Origin: Gammaproteobacteria bacterium
GTDB taxonomy: Bacteria > Pseudomonadota > Gammaproteobacteria > Pseudomonadales > Pseudomonadaceae
Direction of reading: 5' to 3'
Length of the DNA: 56,691 nucleotides
NCBI GenBank assembly: GCA_018826895.1
Contig: JAHJYA010000098.1
Coordinates: 1 to 56,691, forward strand
Part shown: positions 36,625 to 47,705 of the stretch, one piece after another
How positions within the stretch are numbered: position 1 is the stretch's first letter
Layout of the letters: each line of letters begins with the position of its first letter
Notes under the pieces: generated by a model
The model's database searches: none
What the model was told of the DNA's origin: nothing
The model's input: the letters and a program-made list of their open reading frames with translations, nothing else
Translations under genes and position numbers: made by a program

Positions 36625-38051
36625 AGGTTCTCGTGTGCGTTGCGGCGCTGCTGTTGCTGGCTGGTTGCGCGGTCAACCCGGCCACTGGACGCAACAATTT
36701 CGTGATGATGAGCGAGCAGCAGGAACTCGATCTCGGGCAGCGCTACAATCAGGAAATCGCCAAGCAGAACCCGCGGCATGCCAATGAAGCCCTGCAAGCC
36801 TATGTGCAGCAGATCGGTGAGCGGGTAGCGCGTGCCAGCCATCGCAGCCAGCTCGACTACCGCTTTACCGTGGTCGACAGTCCCGACGTCAATGCCTTCG
36901 CGTTGCCGGGCGGCTACATCTATATCCACCGTGGCTTGCTTGCCTACCTCAACTCCGAGGCGGAACTGGCCGCCGTGCTGGGACATGAAGTGGGCCATGT
37001 CACGGCGCGCCACAGCGTGCAGCAGCAAAGCCAGTCGACGGCCTGGGGGCTGTTGGGTCAGGCAGTGGCCATCGGCACGGGCATCGGCGCAGCCGGAGAC
37101 CTGACCAATGCTCTGGGCGGTGCGCTGGTCAGCGGCTACGGTCGCGACATGGAGCTGGAGGCCGACGGCCTCGGCGCCCAGTACCTGGCGCGCAGTGGCT
37201 ACGACCCGCAGGCGATGATCGGTGTGGTCGAGGTGCTGAAGAATCAGGAGACCTTTGCCAAGGACCAGGCCGCGCGACGGGGGCAGCCACAACCTGCCAG
37301 CGGCTACCACGGCCTGTTCGACACCCATCCCGACAATGACCGGCGCTTGCAGGAGGTCCTGGGGCCAGCCAGGGCGCTCGCGACCGGGCAACAACTGATC
37401 AATCGCGAGGCTTTTCTCAAGCACCTGGACGGATTGCCTTTTGGCGATTCAGAAGCCACTGGGGTACGGCGCGGCCAGCGTTTCTACCATGCCGACCTGG
37501 ATTTCACCCTTGGCTTTGCGCCCGGCTGGTCCCTGGTCAATCGGCCTGATGCGCTGATTATTCACAGTGCCGATCAGCAGGCTTTCGTGGCCATGACCCT
37601 GGAAGACAATGCGCAGCGCCTGGCCCCGGAGGCGTTCCTGCGCCAGCGTGCCGGCTCTACCGCCCTGCAGGCGGGGACGCGCTGGACGGCGGGCGAGTAT
37701 CAGGGCTACACCGCGCTGTTGCCTGGCAATCCGACGCGGCGTGTCGCCGCGGTGGTGCAAGGCGAGCGGGCTTACCTGTTTGTGGCCGTGGTGCGCAATG
37801 CGGCCTTGCAGACCCAGGACCGCGCGTTTCTTGAGGTGATCCAGAGTCTACGCAAAATGACCGCCGCCGAACGGCCTCTGGCGCAGCCGCAGCGTCTGTA
37901 CCTGCAGCGCGTGAAGGCGGGCGAGAGCATGGCAGCGTTGGCGCGCGGCAGTGTGTTGGGTGAGGAGGCCGAGTCCCGTCTGCGTCTGCTCAACAACCTT
38001 TATCCCGCCGGCGAGCCACGGCAGGGCGACTGGGTGAAACTGGTGCGCTAG
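36621..38051 (+). CDS. M48-family zinc metalloprotease lipoprotein
   Basis: 476-residue periplasmic lipoprotein protease related to BepA/YfgC and LoiP. The lipobox LAGC gives Cys16. The zinc motif H-E-x-x-H is His122, Glu123 and His126 (LGHEVGHVTARHS), with the downstream metal Glu in ELEADGLGAQYLA. The latter half (about 280-476) is an unusual extension ending in a LysM-like segment (QRVKAGESMAALARGSVLG), which may bind peptidoglycan. Such proteases monitor outer-membrane protein assembly. Overlaps the nuclease gene by 4 nt. Confidence 0.92.
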   Translation: MKVLVCVAALLLLAGCAVNPATGRNNFVMMSEQQELDLGQRYNQEIAKQNPRHANEALQAYVQQIGERVARASHRSQLDYRFTVVDSPDVNAFALPGGYIYIHRGLLAYLNSEAELAAVLGHEVGHVTARHSVQQQSQSTAWGLLGQAVAIGTGIGAAGDLTNALGGALVSGYGRDMELEADGLGAQYLARSGYDPQAMIGVVEVLKNQETFAKDQAARRGQPQPASGYHGLFDTHPDNDRRLQEVLGPARALATGQQLINREAFLKHLDGLPFGDSEATGVRRGQRFYHADLDFTLGFAPGWSLVNRPDALIIHSADQQAFVAMTLEDNAQRLAPEAFLRQRAGSTALQAGTRWTAGEYQGYTALLPGNPTRRVAAVVQGERAYLFVAVVRNAALQTQDRAFLEVIQSLRKMTAAERPLAQPQRLYLQRVKAGESMAALARGSVLGEEAESRLRLLNNLYPAGEPRQGDWVKLVR

Positions 38052-38151
38052 CCCATGGCCCGTGGGTGACCGAACAGTCTTGTGCAGCTATATGCAACTT
38101 GCGTATCCTCGGCCGCCTGCCTGTCAACAGCCAAAAAAGCGGAACGCCACT

Positions 38152-39420
38152 ATGTCTGATCTTAAAACAGCCGCTCTCGAGTACCACGCTCAGCCCCGTC
38201 CGGGAAAACTCAGCGTCGAACTTACCAAGCCCACTGCCACTGCCCGTGACCTGGCGCTCGCCTACAGCCCGGGTGTTGCCGAGCCGGTCCGCGAGATCGC
38301 GCGCGATCCTGAGCTGGCCTACCGCTACACCGGTAAAGGCAACCTGGTTGCCGTGATTTCCGACGGTACGGCCATCCTCGGTCTGGGCGACCTCGGCCCG
38401 CTGGCGTCCAAGCCGGTCATGGAAGGCAAGGGTGTACTGTTCAAGCGGTTTGCCGGCATCGACGTGTTTGACATCGAAGTCGATGCCGAGAGCCCGCAGG
38501 CGTTCATCGACACCGTCAAACGCATCTCCATCACCTTCGGCGGCATCAACCTCGAAGATATCAAAGCGCCAGAGTGCTTCGAGATCGAGCGTGCGCTGAT
38601 CGAACAGTGCGACATCCCTGTGTTCCACGATGACCAGCATGGTACGGCTATCGTGACTGCCGCTGGCATGCTCAATGCCCTGGAAATCGCCGGCAAGACC
38701 CTGGAGGAGGCGAAGATCGTCTGCCTGGGCGCTGGTGCTGCGGCCATCTCCTGCATGAAGCTGCTGGTGAGCATGGGCGCCAAGGTCGAGAACATCTTCA
38801 TGGTCGATCGCAAGGGCGTGATTCACGCTGGCCGCGACGATCTGAACCAGTACAAAGCAGTGTTCGCCAGCGAAACAGACAAGCGCACCCTGTCCGATGC
38901 CCTGGATGGTGCTGATGTGTTTGTGGGTCTGTCGGGTGCCAACCTGCTGACCGCAGACAACCTCAAGCGTATGGCACCGAACCCGGTGGTCTTCGCCTGC
39001 TCCAACCCGGATCCGGAAATCAGCCCTGAGCTGGCTCATGCCACCCGTGATGACGTGATCATGGCCACCGGTCGCTCGGACTACCCGAACCAGGTCAACA
39101 ACGTGTTGGGCTTCCCCTTCATCTTCCGTGGTGCGCTGGACGTACGCGCAACGCGCATCAACGAAGAGATGAAGATCGCTGCGGCCACCGCGCTGCGCGA
39201 ACTGGCCAAGCTGCCGGTACCGCAGGATGTCTGTGATGCCTACGGCGGCATCAAGCTGGAATTCGGTCGTGAGTACATCATTCCGAAGCCGATGGACAAG
39301 CGCCTGATCACCGTTGTCTGCGATGCCGTGGCCAAGGCCGCCATCGAGTCCGGCGTAGCCACCCTGCCGTACCCGAAGCACTACCCGCTGACTTCCGTTG
39401 ACCAGGTGTTCAACGGCTGA
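38152..39420 (+). CDS. maeB: NAD(P)-dependent malic enzyme, short form
   Basis: 422-residue malic enzyme that decarboxylates malate to pyruvate while reducing NAD(P). The N-terminal domain has YSPGVAEPVREI and the catalytic Lys region (FKRFAGIDVFDIEV); the metal-binding HDDQHGTA and the dinucleotide fold (CLGAGAAAISC) follow. Unlike enterobacterial MaeB it lacks the C-terminal phosphotransacetylase-like domain, as in other Pseudomonas. ATG 38152 is selected by family N-terminus. A small hairpin GCGGGTGG-TCAT-CCACCCGC lies between the stop and the terminator. Confidence 0.95.
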   Translation: MSDLKTAALEYHAQPRPGKLSVELTKPTATARDLALAYSPGVAEPVREIARDPELAYRYTGKGNLVAVISDGTAILGLGDLGPLASKPVMEGKGVLFKRFAGIDVFDIEVDAESPQAFIDTVKRISITFGGINLEDIKAPECFEIERALIEQCDIPVFHDDQHGTAIVTAAGMLNALEIAGKTLEEAKIVCLGAGAAAISCMKLLVSMGAKVENIFMVDRKGVIHAGRDDLNQYKAVFASETDKRTLSDALDGADVFVGLSGANLLTADNLKRMAPNPVVFACSNPDPEISPELAHATRDDVIMATGRSDYPNQVNNVLGFPFIFRGALDVRATRINEEMKIAAATALRELAKLPVPQDVCDAYGGIKLEFGREYIIPKPMDKRLITVVCDAVAKAAIESGVATLPYPKHYPLTSVDQVFNG

Positions 39421-39460
39421 TTCGGCAGTCGAGCGCGGGTGGTCATCCACCCGCCTCGGC

Positions 39461-39498
39461 AATAAAAAACCCGCATCCTTGGATGCGGGTTTTTTATT
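39461..39498. terminator. Bidirectional terminator between maeB and ponA
   Basis: Perfect 18-nt arms AATAAAAAACCCGCATCC / GGATGCGGGTTTTTTATT around TT. A-run and T-run flank the stem on both strands, so it ends both convergent transcripts. Confidence 0.93.
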
Positions 39499-39521
39499 GC
39501 ACTCACTTTACAGGCGAGTGC

Positions 39522-41972
39522 TTAGAACAGGTCGATGGGCGCGGCTTCGTCGGCGGGCAACGGGCTGCCGGGCGCGCCATAACCCGAGTCGAATTCCGAC
39601 ATCGGCGGTGGCGTGTCTTCGCTTTTGAATAGCTCGAAGTAGGCGTCGGCGGTCGACGGTGTTGCGGCACGGCCGCTGTGCGGGTCGATGCGCAGGGTCA
39701 TCAACCCTTCAGGCTCGGGCGGTAGATGGCTGGGTTTATCCTTGAGCGCCCCGCCCATGAAACTCATCCAGATCGGCAGGGCGACTGTGCCGCCGTATTC
39801 GTTGCGGCCCAGGCTTTCCGGTTGGTCAAAGCCGGCCCACACGGTGGTCACGTAATCGGCGTTGTAGCCCGAGAACCAGCTGTCTTTGGACTCGTTGGTG
39901 GTGCCGGTCTTGCCGGCCAGGTCGTCACGCCCCAGGGCCATGGCGCGGCGTCCGGTGCCGCGCTTGATCACGTCCTGCAGCATGCTGGTCATGATGTAGG
40001 CGGTGCGTTCGTCGATGATTTGCTCAGCAGCAATAGGCTCTGGGGTCAGTATCTGCGCTGCAAGCTGCTGGCCCAGGTTGGCCGGTGCTGCCAGCTGGGC
40101 TTCAGGCGACTGAACGGCGGCTGGCGCTTCTACGGTCGGTTTGCCATTCGGGACAGTCGGTGGATTGGCGACGAACAGGGCTTCGCCCTGGCGGTTGTCG
40201 ATACGCTGGATCAGATAAGGTTGGACCTTGTGCCCACCATTGGCGAAAACCGTCCAGCCGGTGGCGATTTCCATCGGCGTAAGGTTGGCCGTGCCCAGCG
40301 CGAGGGACAGGTTGGGTGGTAGGTCTTGTTTGTTGAAGCCGAAACGGGTCACGTAGTCCACGGTATTGTTGATACCGAGGGCTTGCAGCAGGCGGATCGA
40401 AACCAGGTTGCGCGACTTGTACAGCGCTTCGCGCAAGCGAATCGGGCCTAGGAAGGTATTGTTGTCGTTCTTCGGTCGCCAGACCTGGTCCAAGTATTCG
40501 TCGACGAAGACGATGGGGGCGTCATTGACCAGGCTGGCAGCGGTGTAGCCATTGTCCAGCGCGGCACTGTAAATGAAGGGCTTGAAGCTGGAGCCAGGTT
40601 GGCGCTTGGCCTGGACCGCGCGATTGTAATTGCTCTGCTCGAAGGAGAAACCGCCCACCAGCGCGCGTATGGCACCATTTTGTGGGTCGAGTGAAACCAG
40701 TGCGCTCTGTGCCTGAGGGAGCTGGACGAAATGCAGGCTGCCATCTTCCTGACGTTGCACGCGTACCAGGTCGCCTACTTGAGCGACATCGGCCGGCTTC
40801 TGCGGGCGAGGGCCCATGCTGTTGGTGTTCAGGAAAGGCCGCGCCCATTTCATGCTGTCCCAGGAGACGGCTTCTTCCTGGCCCTGGCGAGTGAGTACCA
40901 GCAGGCCGCTCTTCTCGACTTGAGTGACGATGACCGGCTCCAGTCCGCCTAAGGTGTTGCGCTTGCCTAGCTCCTCGAGCCAGGTCTCCTTGGTCATGCC
41001 CGGCAGCCGGCTCTCGGGGCCACGATAACCATGGCGCTGGTCATAGTTGATCAGGCCCTGGCGCAGTGCAGTGTTGGCCAGGTGCTGCAGGTCGCTGGGT
41101 ACGGTCGTGGTGACGTTGAAGCCTTCGGTGTAGGCCTCGCTGCCGTAACGGCCAACCATTTCGGCGCGGGCCATCTCGGCAACATAGGGGGCCTGCACTT
41201 CTGGTGTTTGTACGTGATAGCGCGCGTCGATGCCCTCGGCAATGGCGGCGTCGTGGCGCGCCTTGTCTATTTTTCCGAGCATCAACATGCGCCCCAAGAT
41301 CCAGTCGCGGCGCTCCTTGGCGCGCTCGGGATTGACCAGCGGATTGAAGCGCGAAGGTGCTTTTGGCAGGCCTGCGATCATCGCCAATTGGCCGAGTGTC
41401 AGTTCGCGTATGGGTTTGCCGTAATAGACCTGAGCGGCTGCTTCGATACCGTAGGCGCGGTGGCCCAGGTAAATCTTGTTGACGTAGAGCTCGAGAATCT
41501 CGTTCTTACTCAGCTCGCGCTCGATTTGCAGCGCCAGAAGGATTTCTGTGGTTTTGCGCGAGAAGCTGCGCTCGCTGGTCAGGAAGAAATTCTTCGCCAC
41601 CTGCATGGTGATGGTGCTGCCGCCGCTCTGGATCTGGCCACTTTTCAATAATTGCGTGGCAGCGCGCAGCAGGCCTGTCACGTCAACGCCATAATGATTG
41701 GCGAAGTTGTCATCCTCTGCGGCGAGCAGGGCGTTGATAAAGTCCTGTGGAATGTCGTTGAAAGCGATCGGCGAGCGGCGCATCTCGCCGAATTCCGCGA
41801 TCAGCTTGCCGTCGCTGCTGTAAACGCGCAGCGGGATCTGCAGCTGAATGCTGCGTAGCGACTCGACGGATGGCAGGCTGGGGCTAAGGTAAAGGAAGGC
41901 GCCGCTCAAACTGAGCAGCAGCCCACAAAAAATAGCAACGCAGGACCAGAGCAGGAACTTCAACAAACGCAT
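39522..41972 (-). CDS. ponA: Penicillin-binding protein 1A
   Basis: 816-residue bifunctional class A PBP. N-terminal membrane anchor (LLKFLLWSCVAIFCGLLLSL), glycosyltransferase domain with AAEDDNFANHYGVD catalytic Glu and GGSTITMQVAKNF, an OB-like insert at about 325-420, and the transpeptidase with S-x-x-K in GSSFKPF, SxN in KSRNLVS, and KTG in LAGKTGTTN. Builds and cross-links peptidoglycan. ATG 41972 is taken; a TTG directly before it is also possible. Divergent from pilM. Confidence 0.97.
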   Translation of the reverse strand: MRLLKFLLWSCVAIFCGLLLSLSGAFLYLSPSLPSVESLRSIQLQIPLRVYSSDGKLIAEFGEMRRSPIAFNDIPQDFINALLAAEDDNFANHYGVDVTGLLRAATQLLKSGQIQSGGSTITMQVAKNFFLTSERSFSRKTTEILLALQIERELSKNEILELYVNKIYLGHRAYGIEAAAQVYYGKPIRELTLGQLAMIAGLPKAPSRFNPLVNPERAKERRDWILGRMLMLGKIDKARHDAAIAEGIDARYHVQTPEVQAPYVAEMARAEMVGRYGSEAYTEGFNVTTTVPSDLQHLANTALRQGLINYDQRHGYRGPESRLPGMTKETWLEELGKRNTLGGLEPVIVTQVEKSGLLVLTRQGQEEAVSWDSMKWARPFLNTNSMGPRPQKPADVAQVGDLVRVQRQEDGSLHFVQLPQAQSALVSLDPQNGAIRALVGGFSFEQSNYNRAVQAKRQPGSSFKPFIYSAALDNGYTAASLVNDAPIVFVDEYLDQVWRPKNDNNTFLGPIRLREALYKSRNLVSIRLLQALGINNTVDYVTRFGFNKQDLPPNLSLALGTANLTPMEIATGWTVFANGGHKVQPYLIQRIDNRQGEALFVANPPTVPNGKPTVEAPAAVQSPEAQLAAPANLGQQLAAQILTPEPIAAEQIIDERTAYIMTSMLQDVIKRGTGRRAMALGRDDLAGKTGTTNESKDSWFSGYNADYVTTVWAGFDQPESLGRNEYGGTVALPIWMSFMGGALKDKPSHLPPEPEGLMTLRIDPHSGRAATPSTADAYFELFKSEDTPPPMSEFDSGYGAPGSPLPADEAAPIDLF

Positions 41973-42031
41973 CAAAATGTTTGTATTTCCAGATAAAAGA
42001 ATGGGTTAAGAAAAAGACGACGCGAAAATAG

Positions 42032-42060
42032 AAAAACCGTTCACATTATAAGCGGTTTTT
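42032..42060. terminator. A/T-flanked hairpin in the ponA-pilM gap
   Basis: AAAAACCG and CGGTTTTT with a 13-nt A+T-rich loop, in the divergent region. It looks like a weak terminator or attenuator; the loop contains TTATAA, which could also be part of a promoter. Confidence 0.35.
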
Positions 42061-42075
42061 TCGTCAGGGAGCCAT

Positions 42076-42104
42076 TTGCGCTTCTGTCAAGACTGTTATT
42101 TAAT
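42076..42104 (+). promoter_or_regulatory. Possible pilM promoter
   Basis: TTGCGC (42076-42081) and TTTAAT (42099-42104), 17-bp spacer, 52 bp upstream of the pilM GTG start. Partial sigma-70 match only. Confidence 0.35.
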
Positions 42105-42129
42105 GTGGAAAAACATAAATAGTCCGTAA

Positions 42130-43220
<1,091 letters not shown>

Positions 43221-43221
<1 letters not shown>

Positions 43222-43793
43222 TGGCACGGATCAACCTTCTTCCCTGGCGAGAGCAACTGCGCGAAGAGCGCAAACAGCGGTTCCTCGTGGCGCTTGGTGG
43301 CGTGCTGATTATCGCGGCTGGCAGCATCTTTCTGGGTGACCAGTACCTGAACAGCGCGATTGAACGGCAGACGGCTCGCAATGAGTTCGTGCGCAAGGAA
43401 ATCGCGGTTCTGGATGCGCGCATCAAAGAGATCAGTGAGCTGAAAACGCGTCGCGAGCAGCTACTCGAGCGTATGAAGATCATCCAGGACTTGCAGGGCA
43501 ACCGCCCGATCATTGGTCGGGTATTTGATCAACTGGTGCGTACGTTGCCTGATGGTGTGTATTTCACTGCGCTCAAGATGAACGGCAAGAACATCGCAAT
43601 CGTGGGTGCGGCCGAATCGAACAATCGTGTTTCCAATCTGATGCGTAATCTGGAGTCGTCTGACTGGCTGGAGTCGCCCAATTTGACCGAAGTCAAGGCA
43701 GTGACTGCTGGTGCGCTGGATCAGGCGAATGTATTTCAGCTGACGGTGCAGCAGACGCAGCCTGCACTAGGCTCGGAGGAAGTTGAGAAATGA
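43221..43793 (+). CDS. pilN: Type IV pilus assembly protein PilN
   Basis: 190-residue bitopic inner-membrane protein. The N-terminal INLLPWREQLREER is the conserved PilM-binding motif; one transmembrane helix (FLVALGGVLIIAAGSIFLG) and a periplasmic coiled coil plus ferredoxin-like domain follow. It dimerises with PilO to form the alignment complex between motor and secretin. Coupled to pilM and pilO by overlaps. Confidence 0.95.
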
Positions 43794-44455
43794 GCCTGAG
43801 TGAATCGCTTGAAAGTTTGCGCAAGGTTGATCTGGCTGAGTTGGATCTCAATAACCTCGGTTCTTGGCCCGCGCCTGTTCGGTTCATCGCTGGGGTTCTG
43901 TTGCTGGTTGTGGTCTTGGCATTGGGTTACAACTTTCATCTCAAGGCTCTTCAGACTCAGCTCGGGCAGAAACAGAATGAGGAAGTGACGCTGAAAGAGC
44001 AGTTTGCCTCGAAGGCATTTCAGGCGGCTAATCTTGAGGCCTACAAGGAGCAAATGCAGGAGATGGAGGTTTCGTTTGGTGCGCTGCTTCGACAGTTGCC
44101 TAGCGACACAGAGGTTCCAGGCCTGCTTGAAGACATCACCCGGACGGGGCTTGGTAGTGGCTTGGAGTTTGAGGAGATCAAGTTGCTCCCTGAGGTTGCT
44201 CAGCAATTCTATATTGAGCTGCCTATACAAATCAGCGTGGTTGGCAGCTATCACGACCTAGCTACATTCGCCAGCGGTGTGGCAAGCCTACCTCGGATCG
44301 TAACGCTGCATGATTTCGAAATGGTACCTGTAGCTGCAGATACTACCTCTAAGCTACGTATGAGCATTTTGGCTAAGACTTATAGATACAACGACAAAGA
44401 GATAAAGAGCGACACTCCGCCTGTTGCTGCTGTTACTAAAGGGGCGAAGAAATGA
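43790..44455 (+). CDS. pilO: Type IV pilus assembly protein PilO
   Basis: 221-residue partner of PilN with the same topology: short cytoplasmic tail, helix FIAGVLLLVVVLALGYNF, periplasmic coiled coil (about 55-105) and ferredoxin-like domain. Its start overlaps the pilN stop (ATGA) and its stop overlaps pilP the same way. A+T content rises from here through pilQ. Confidence 0.95.
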   Translation: MSLSESLESLRKVDLAELDLNNLGSWPAPVRFIAGVLLLVVVLALGYNFHLKALQTQLGQKQNEEVTLKEQFASKAFQAANLEAYKEQMQEMEVSFGALLRQLPSDTEVPGLLEDITRTGLGSGLEFEEIKLLPEVAQQFYIELPIQISVVGSYHDLATFASGVASLPRIVTLHDFEMVPVAADTTSKLRMSILAKTYRYNDKEIKSDTPPVAAVTKGAKK

Positions 44456-44973
44456 AACAAGCTTTTCTTCTGCTAATGATGGGTCTGTTGCTATCAGGTT
44501 GTGGTGGTGGGCGTGATTTTAACGACCTGCAGTCTTACCTGGATGAGGTCCGTGCCAGGCCTAAGGGTTCAATTGAGCCGTTGCCCAAGTTTCAACCATA
44601 TGAAAGTTTCACCTACAGCGCCGCCTCTCTTAGGAGCCCATTCCAGCCCCCTGTGAAGATAGATTTTACAAATCGTCAGAAGGGTTCGCAGGACGTCAAG
44701 CCCGATGAAACTCGGGTCCGACAATTCCTAGAAGGCTTCAATATTGAAGTGTTTGAAATGGTAGGTACGCTCGGGAGCGGGCAGGACCTATTTGGTTTGG
44801 TAAGTGGCGCGGGAGGTGTTCACCGTGTCAAGGTCGGCGATTATCTGGGGCGTAATCACGGGCGTATCCTAGCTATCGACGAGTCTAAAATTGATGTGAT
44901 CGAAATCGTTCCTGATGGTGATGATGGTTGGCTCGAGCGTCCTCGTAGTCTCTCCCTTAAGGAGCGCTCGTAA
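44452..44973 (+). CDS. pilP: Type IV pilus assembly lipoprotein PilP
   Basis: 173-residue lipoprotein: lipobox LSGC at about residues 14-17 (MGLLLSGCGGG), an unfolded linker that binds PilNO, and a C-terminal beta domain (about 85-165) that docks on PilQ. Overlaps pilO by 4 nt and is followed 13 bp later by pilQ. Confidence 0.95.
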   Translation: MKQAFLLLMMGLLLSGCGGGRDFNDLQSYLDEVRARPKGSIEPLPKFQPYESFTYSAASLRSPFQPPVKIDFTNRQKGSQDVKPDETRVRQFLEGFNIEVFEMVGTLGSGQDLFGLVSGAGGVHRVKVGDYLGRNHGRILAIDESKIDVIEIVPDGDDGWLERPRSLSLKERS

Positions 44974-44986
44974 GAGCGGAGTGATC

Positions 44987-47131
44987 ATGAAGAAAAATAA
45001 CCGGTCTGCCCAACGGAACCTAATGATGAATAGCCCATTTACGTACTTTAGTGCTTCCTTGCTAGCGGTGTTCTTGTCGCCGGCGCTTTTGGCTGCTGAC
45101 CTGCAGGCGCTTGATGTGGCGTCATTGCCGGGCGATCGTGTTGAGCTCAAATTGACATTTGATGAGCCTGTAGCAGCTCCTCGTGGTTATACGATTGAAC
45201 AGCCCGCACGTATTGCTCTGGATCTACCAGGCGTTGCCAATAAGCTAGGGGCCAAGAATCGTGAGTTGGGCGTTGGCAATGCGCGCAGTGTTACGGTCGT
45301 GGAAGCAAAAGATCGGACTCGTTTGATCATTAATTTGACCAATTTGGCGCCTTATAATACGCGCGCTGAAGGTAACAATCTTTTTATCGTTGTGGGTGAA
45401 GGGCGCGGCGTGCCTCAAGTAGCTGCAGCGCCGGTGATTACTGCAAGTGCTCCGGTGGCTGCCAAGGCATTCGTTCCGCAGGGTAAGGCGATCAGTGATA
45501 TTGATTTTCAGCGTGGGGAGCAAGGCGAAGGTAATGTGGTTATAACGTTATCCGACGCCAGTGTGAGTCCTGATATACAGGAGCAGGGCGGGAAAATTCG
45601 CTTAGACTTCGCCAAAACCCAGTTGCCAGAAGCCTTGCGCGTGCGCTTGGATGTGAAAGATTTTGCGACACCGGTGCAATTTGTCAGTGCTACTGGTTCG
45701 GCTGATAAGGCCAGTATCGTGATTGAACCGACCGGTCTTTATGATTACTTGGCATATCAGACTGACAATACTCTAACGCTCAGCATCAAGCCGCTGACCC
45801 AGGATGAGGCTAGCCAGCGTAAGGCTGAGAGTTTTGCATATACCGGTGAGAAACTTTCGCTCAACTTTCAGGATATTGATGTGCGCTCAGTGTTGCAGCT
45901 GATTGCTGACTTTACTGATCTCAACCTGGTGGCTAGTGATACTGTTGCTGGCAATATCACCCTGCGGTTGCAAAATGTTCCATGGGATCAGGCGCTTGAT
46001 CTAGTGCTGAAAACCAAAGGTCTCGATAAGCGTAAGGTCGGCAATGTGTTGCTGGTTGCGCCAGCAGATGAAATCGCGGCGCGTGAGCGTCAGGAGCTTG
46101 AATCGCAGAAGCAGATTGCCGAATTGGCGCCTTTGCGTCGCGAGCTGATTCAGGTCAATTATGCTAAGGCGTCGGATATTGCGAAACTTTTCCAGTCGGT
46201 TACGAGTACCAGTTCTGGCTCTGGTGAGACTGGTACGGGAGACGAGCGCGGCTCCATAACGGTAGATGATCGCACCAACAGTATCATTGCCTATCAACCT
46301 CAAGAGCGACTCGATGAGCTGCGTCGAATTGTTTCGCAGCTTGATGTCGCTGTGCGTCAAGTCATGATTGAGGCACGCATCGTTGAGGCTAACGTGGACT
46401 ACGATAAGAGCCTGGGTGTTCGTTGGGGTGGATCAACCAATTTGTCGGGTAATAGTAATTGGACCACGTATGGTAACGATGACCAGGGCGATGAGGGTGG
46501 CAACACTGGGACGGGCGATACTGCTATTGGGCCTAACGTACCTTTTGTAGACTTGGGTGTGGCCAATCGCACAGCAGGTATTGGTATTGGTTTTGTAACC
46601 GATAATACGATTCTTGATCTTGAGCTGACCGCCATGGAAAGGACTGGTAACGGTGAGATTGTTTCGCAACCCAAAGTAGTAACTTCGGATAAGGAGACGG
46701 CAAAGATTTTGAAAGGGACCGAGGTGCCGTATCAGGAGTCCAGCTCCAGTGGTGCAACTACTGTTTCCTTTAAAGAGGCCGCTCTTTCTTTAGAAGTCAC
46801 GCCGCAAATTACCCCTGATAATCGTATTATTCTTGAGGTTAAGGTCAATAAGGATGAGCCTGACTACCAAAACGCTTTGCTGGGTGTGCCTCCGATTAAC
46901 AAGAATGAAGTCAATGCCAAGGTGTTGATTAATGATGGCGAAACCATTGTCATCGGTGGTGTATTTTCCAACACGCAGAGCCGCTCTGTAGATAAAGTCC
47001 CTTTCCTGGGTGATCTACCTTTCCTGGGGCGTATGTTTCGCCGCGATGTCGTGCAGGATAACAAATCAGAGTTGTTGGTTTTCCTCACTCCGCGCATCAT
47101 GAACACCCAAGCCGTAGCGGTGAGCCGTTGA
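44987..47131 (+). CDS. pilQ: Type IV pilus secretin PilQ
   Basis: 714-residue outer-membrane secretin through which the pilus passes. Signal peptide ends near LLAAD; two AMIN-type domains (about 35-260) bind peptidoglycan; STN and N1 domains (about 300-440) precede the secretin core with [15 protein letters not shown] near the C-terminus and a Gly/Asn-rich insert (about 480-515). ATG 44987 follows GCGGAG; earlier in-frame codons fall inside pilP. G+C is lower than in pilM. Confidence 0.96.
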   Translation: MKKNNRSAQRNLMMNSPFTYFSASLLAVFLSPALLAADLQALDVASLPGDRVELKLTFDEPVAAPRGYTIEQPARIALDLPGVANKLGAKNRELGVGNARSVTVVEAKDRTRLIINLTNLAPYNTRAEGNNLFIVVGEGRGVPQVAAAPVITASAPVAAKAFVPQGKAISDIDFQRGEQGEGNVVITLSDASVSPDIQEQGGKIRLDFAKTQLPEALRVRLDVKDFATPVQFVSATGSADKASIVIEPTGLYDYLAYQTDNTLTLSIKPLTQDEASQRKAESFAYTGEKLSLNFQDIDVRSVLQLIADFTDLNLVASDTVAGNITLRLQNVPWDQALDLVLKTKGLDKRKVGNVLLVAPADEIAARERQELESQKQIAELAPLRRELIQVNYAKASDIAKLFQSVTSTSSGSGETGTGDERGSITVDDRTNSIIAYQPQERLDELRRIVSQLDVAVRQVMIEARIVEANVDYDKSLGVRWGGSTNLSGNSNWTTYGNDDQGDEGGNTGTGDTAIGPNVPFVDLGVANRTAGIGIGFVTDNTILDLELTAMERTGNGEIVSQPKVVTSDKETAKILKGTEVPYQESSSSGATTVSFKEAALSLEVTPQITPDNRIILEVKVNKDEPDYQNALLGVPPINKNEVNAKVLINDGETIVIGGVFSNTQSRSVDKVPFLGDLPFLGRMFRRDVVQDNKSELLVFLTPRIMNTQAVAVSR

Positions 47132-47135
47132 CTCT

Positions 47136-47654
47136 GTGCGTAATTTGATTCTTGTAGGCCCGATGGGTGCCGGAAAAAGCACCATCGGGCGTTTGCTTGC
47201 CAAAGAGCTGCGTTTGCCTTTCAAAGACTCCGACAAGGAGATCGAACAGCGGACAGGTGCTGACATTCCCTGGATCTTCGATGTTGAAGGTGAGCAGGGC
47301 TTTCGTGAGCGCGAGCAGGCGGTGATCGCTGAGTTGTGCGAGCAGGATGGCCTAGTACTGGCGACGGGGGGCGGGGCGGTGATGCGTCCTGAAAACCGTT
47401 CGACGCTCTGGCGTGGTGGGCGTGTGGTTTATTTGCATGCGTCGGTTGAGCAGCAGCTTGATCGGACTGCCCGTGATCGCAACCGCCCATTGCTGCGCAC
47501 GGCGAACCCAAGCAAAGTGCTGGGTGAGCTGCTGGCGATCCGTGATCCTCTGTACCGCGAAATTGCCGATGTGATCGTGGAAACCGACGAGCGACCTCCG
47601 CGTATGGTTGTCCAGGAGATCATCGAGCGGCTTGAGGCGTTGCCCCCCCATTAA
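47136..47654 (+). CDS. aroK: Shikimate kinase
   Basis: 172-residue P-loop kinase phosphorylating shikimate, fifth step of the chorismate pathway. Walker [10 protein letters not shown], substrate-binding [11 protein letters not shown] and GGGAVMR, and lid region RDRNRPLLR are all there. GTG start at 47136, 4 bp after the pilQ stop. Adjacent to aroB, as in many gammaproteobacteria. Confidence 0.96.
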   Translation: MRNLILVGPMGAGKSTIGRLLAKELRLPFKDSDKEIEQRTGADIPWIFDVEGEQGFREREQAVIAELCEQDGLVLATGGGAVMRPENRSTLWRGGRVVYLHASVEQQLDRTARDRNRPLLRTANPSKVLGELLAIRDPLYREIADVIVETDERPPRMVVQEIIERLEALPPH

Positions 47655-47705
47655 AGCGCAGGCATAACTGCGCTATCCTAGGACCCTTTCCTGAGCGGGG
47701 GCTCC

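Noticed and set aside
37990..39462. 490-codon minus-strand frame opposite malic enzyme
   Set aside because: Shadow of maeB; no recognisable domain, and it runs across the bidirectional terminator.
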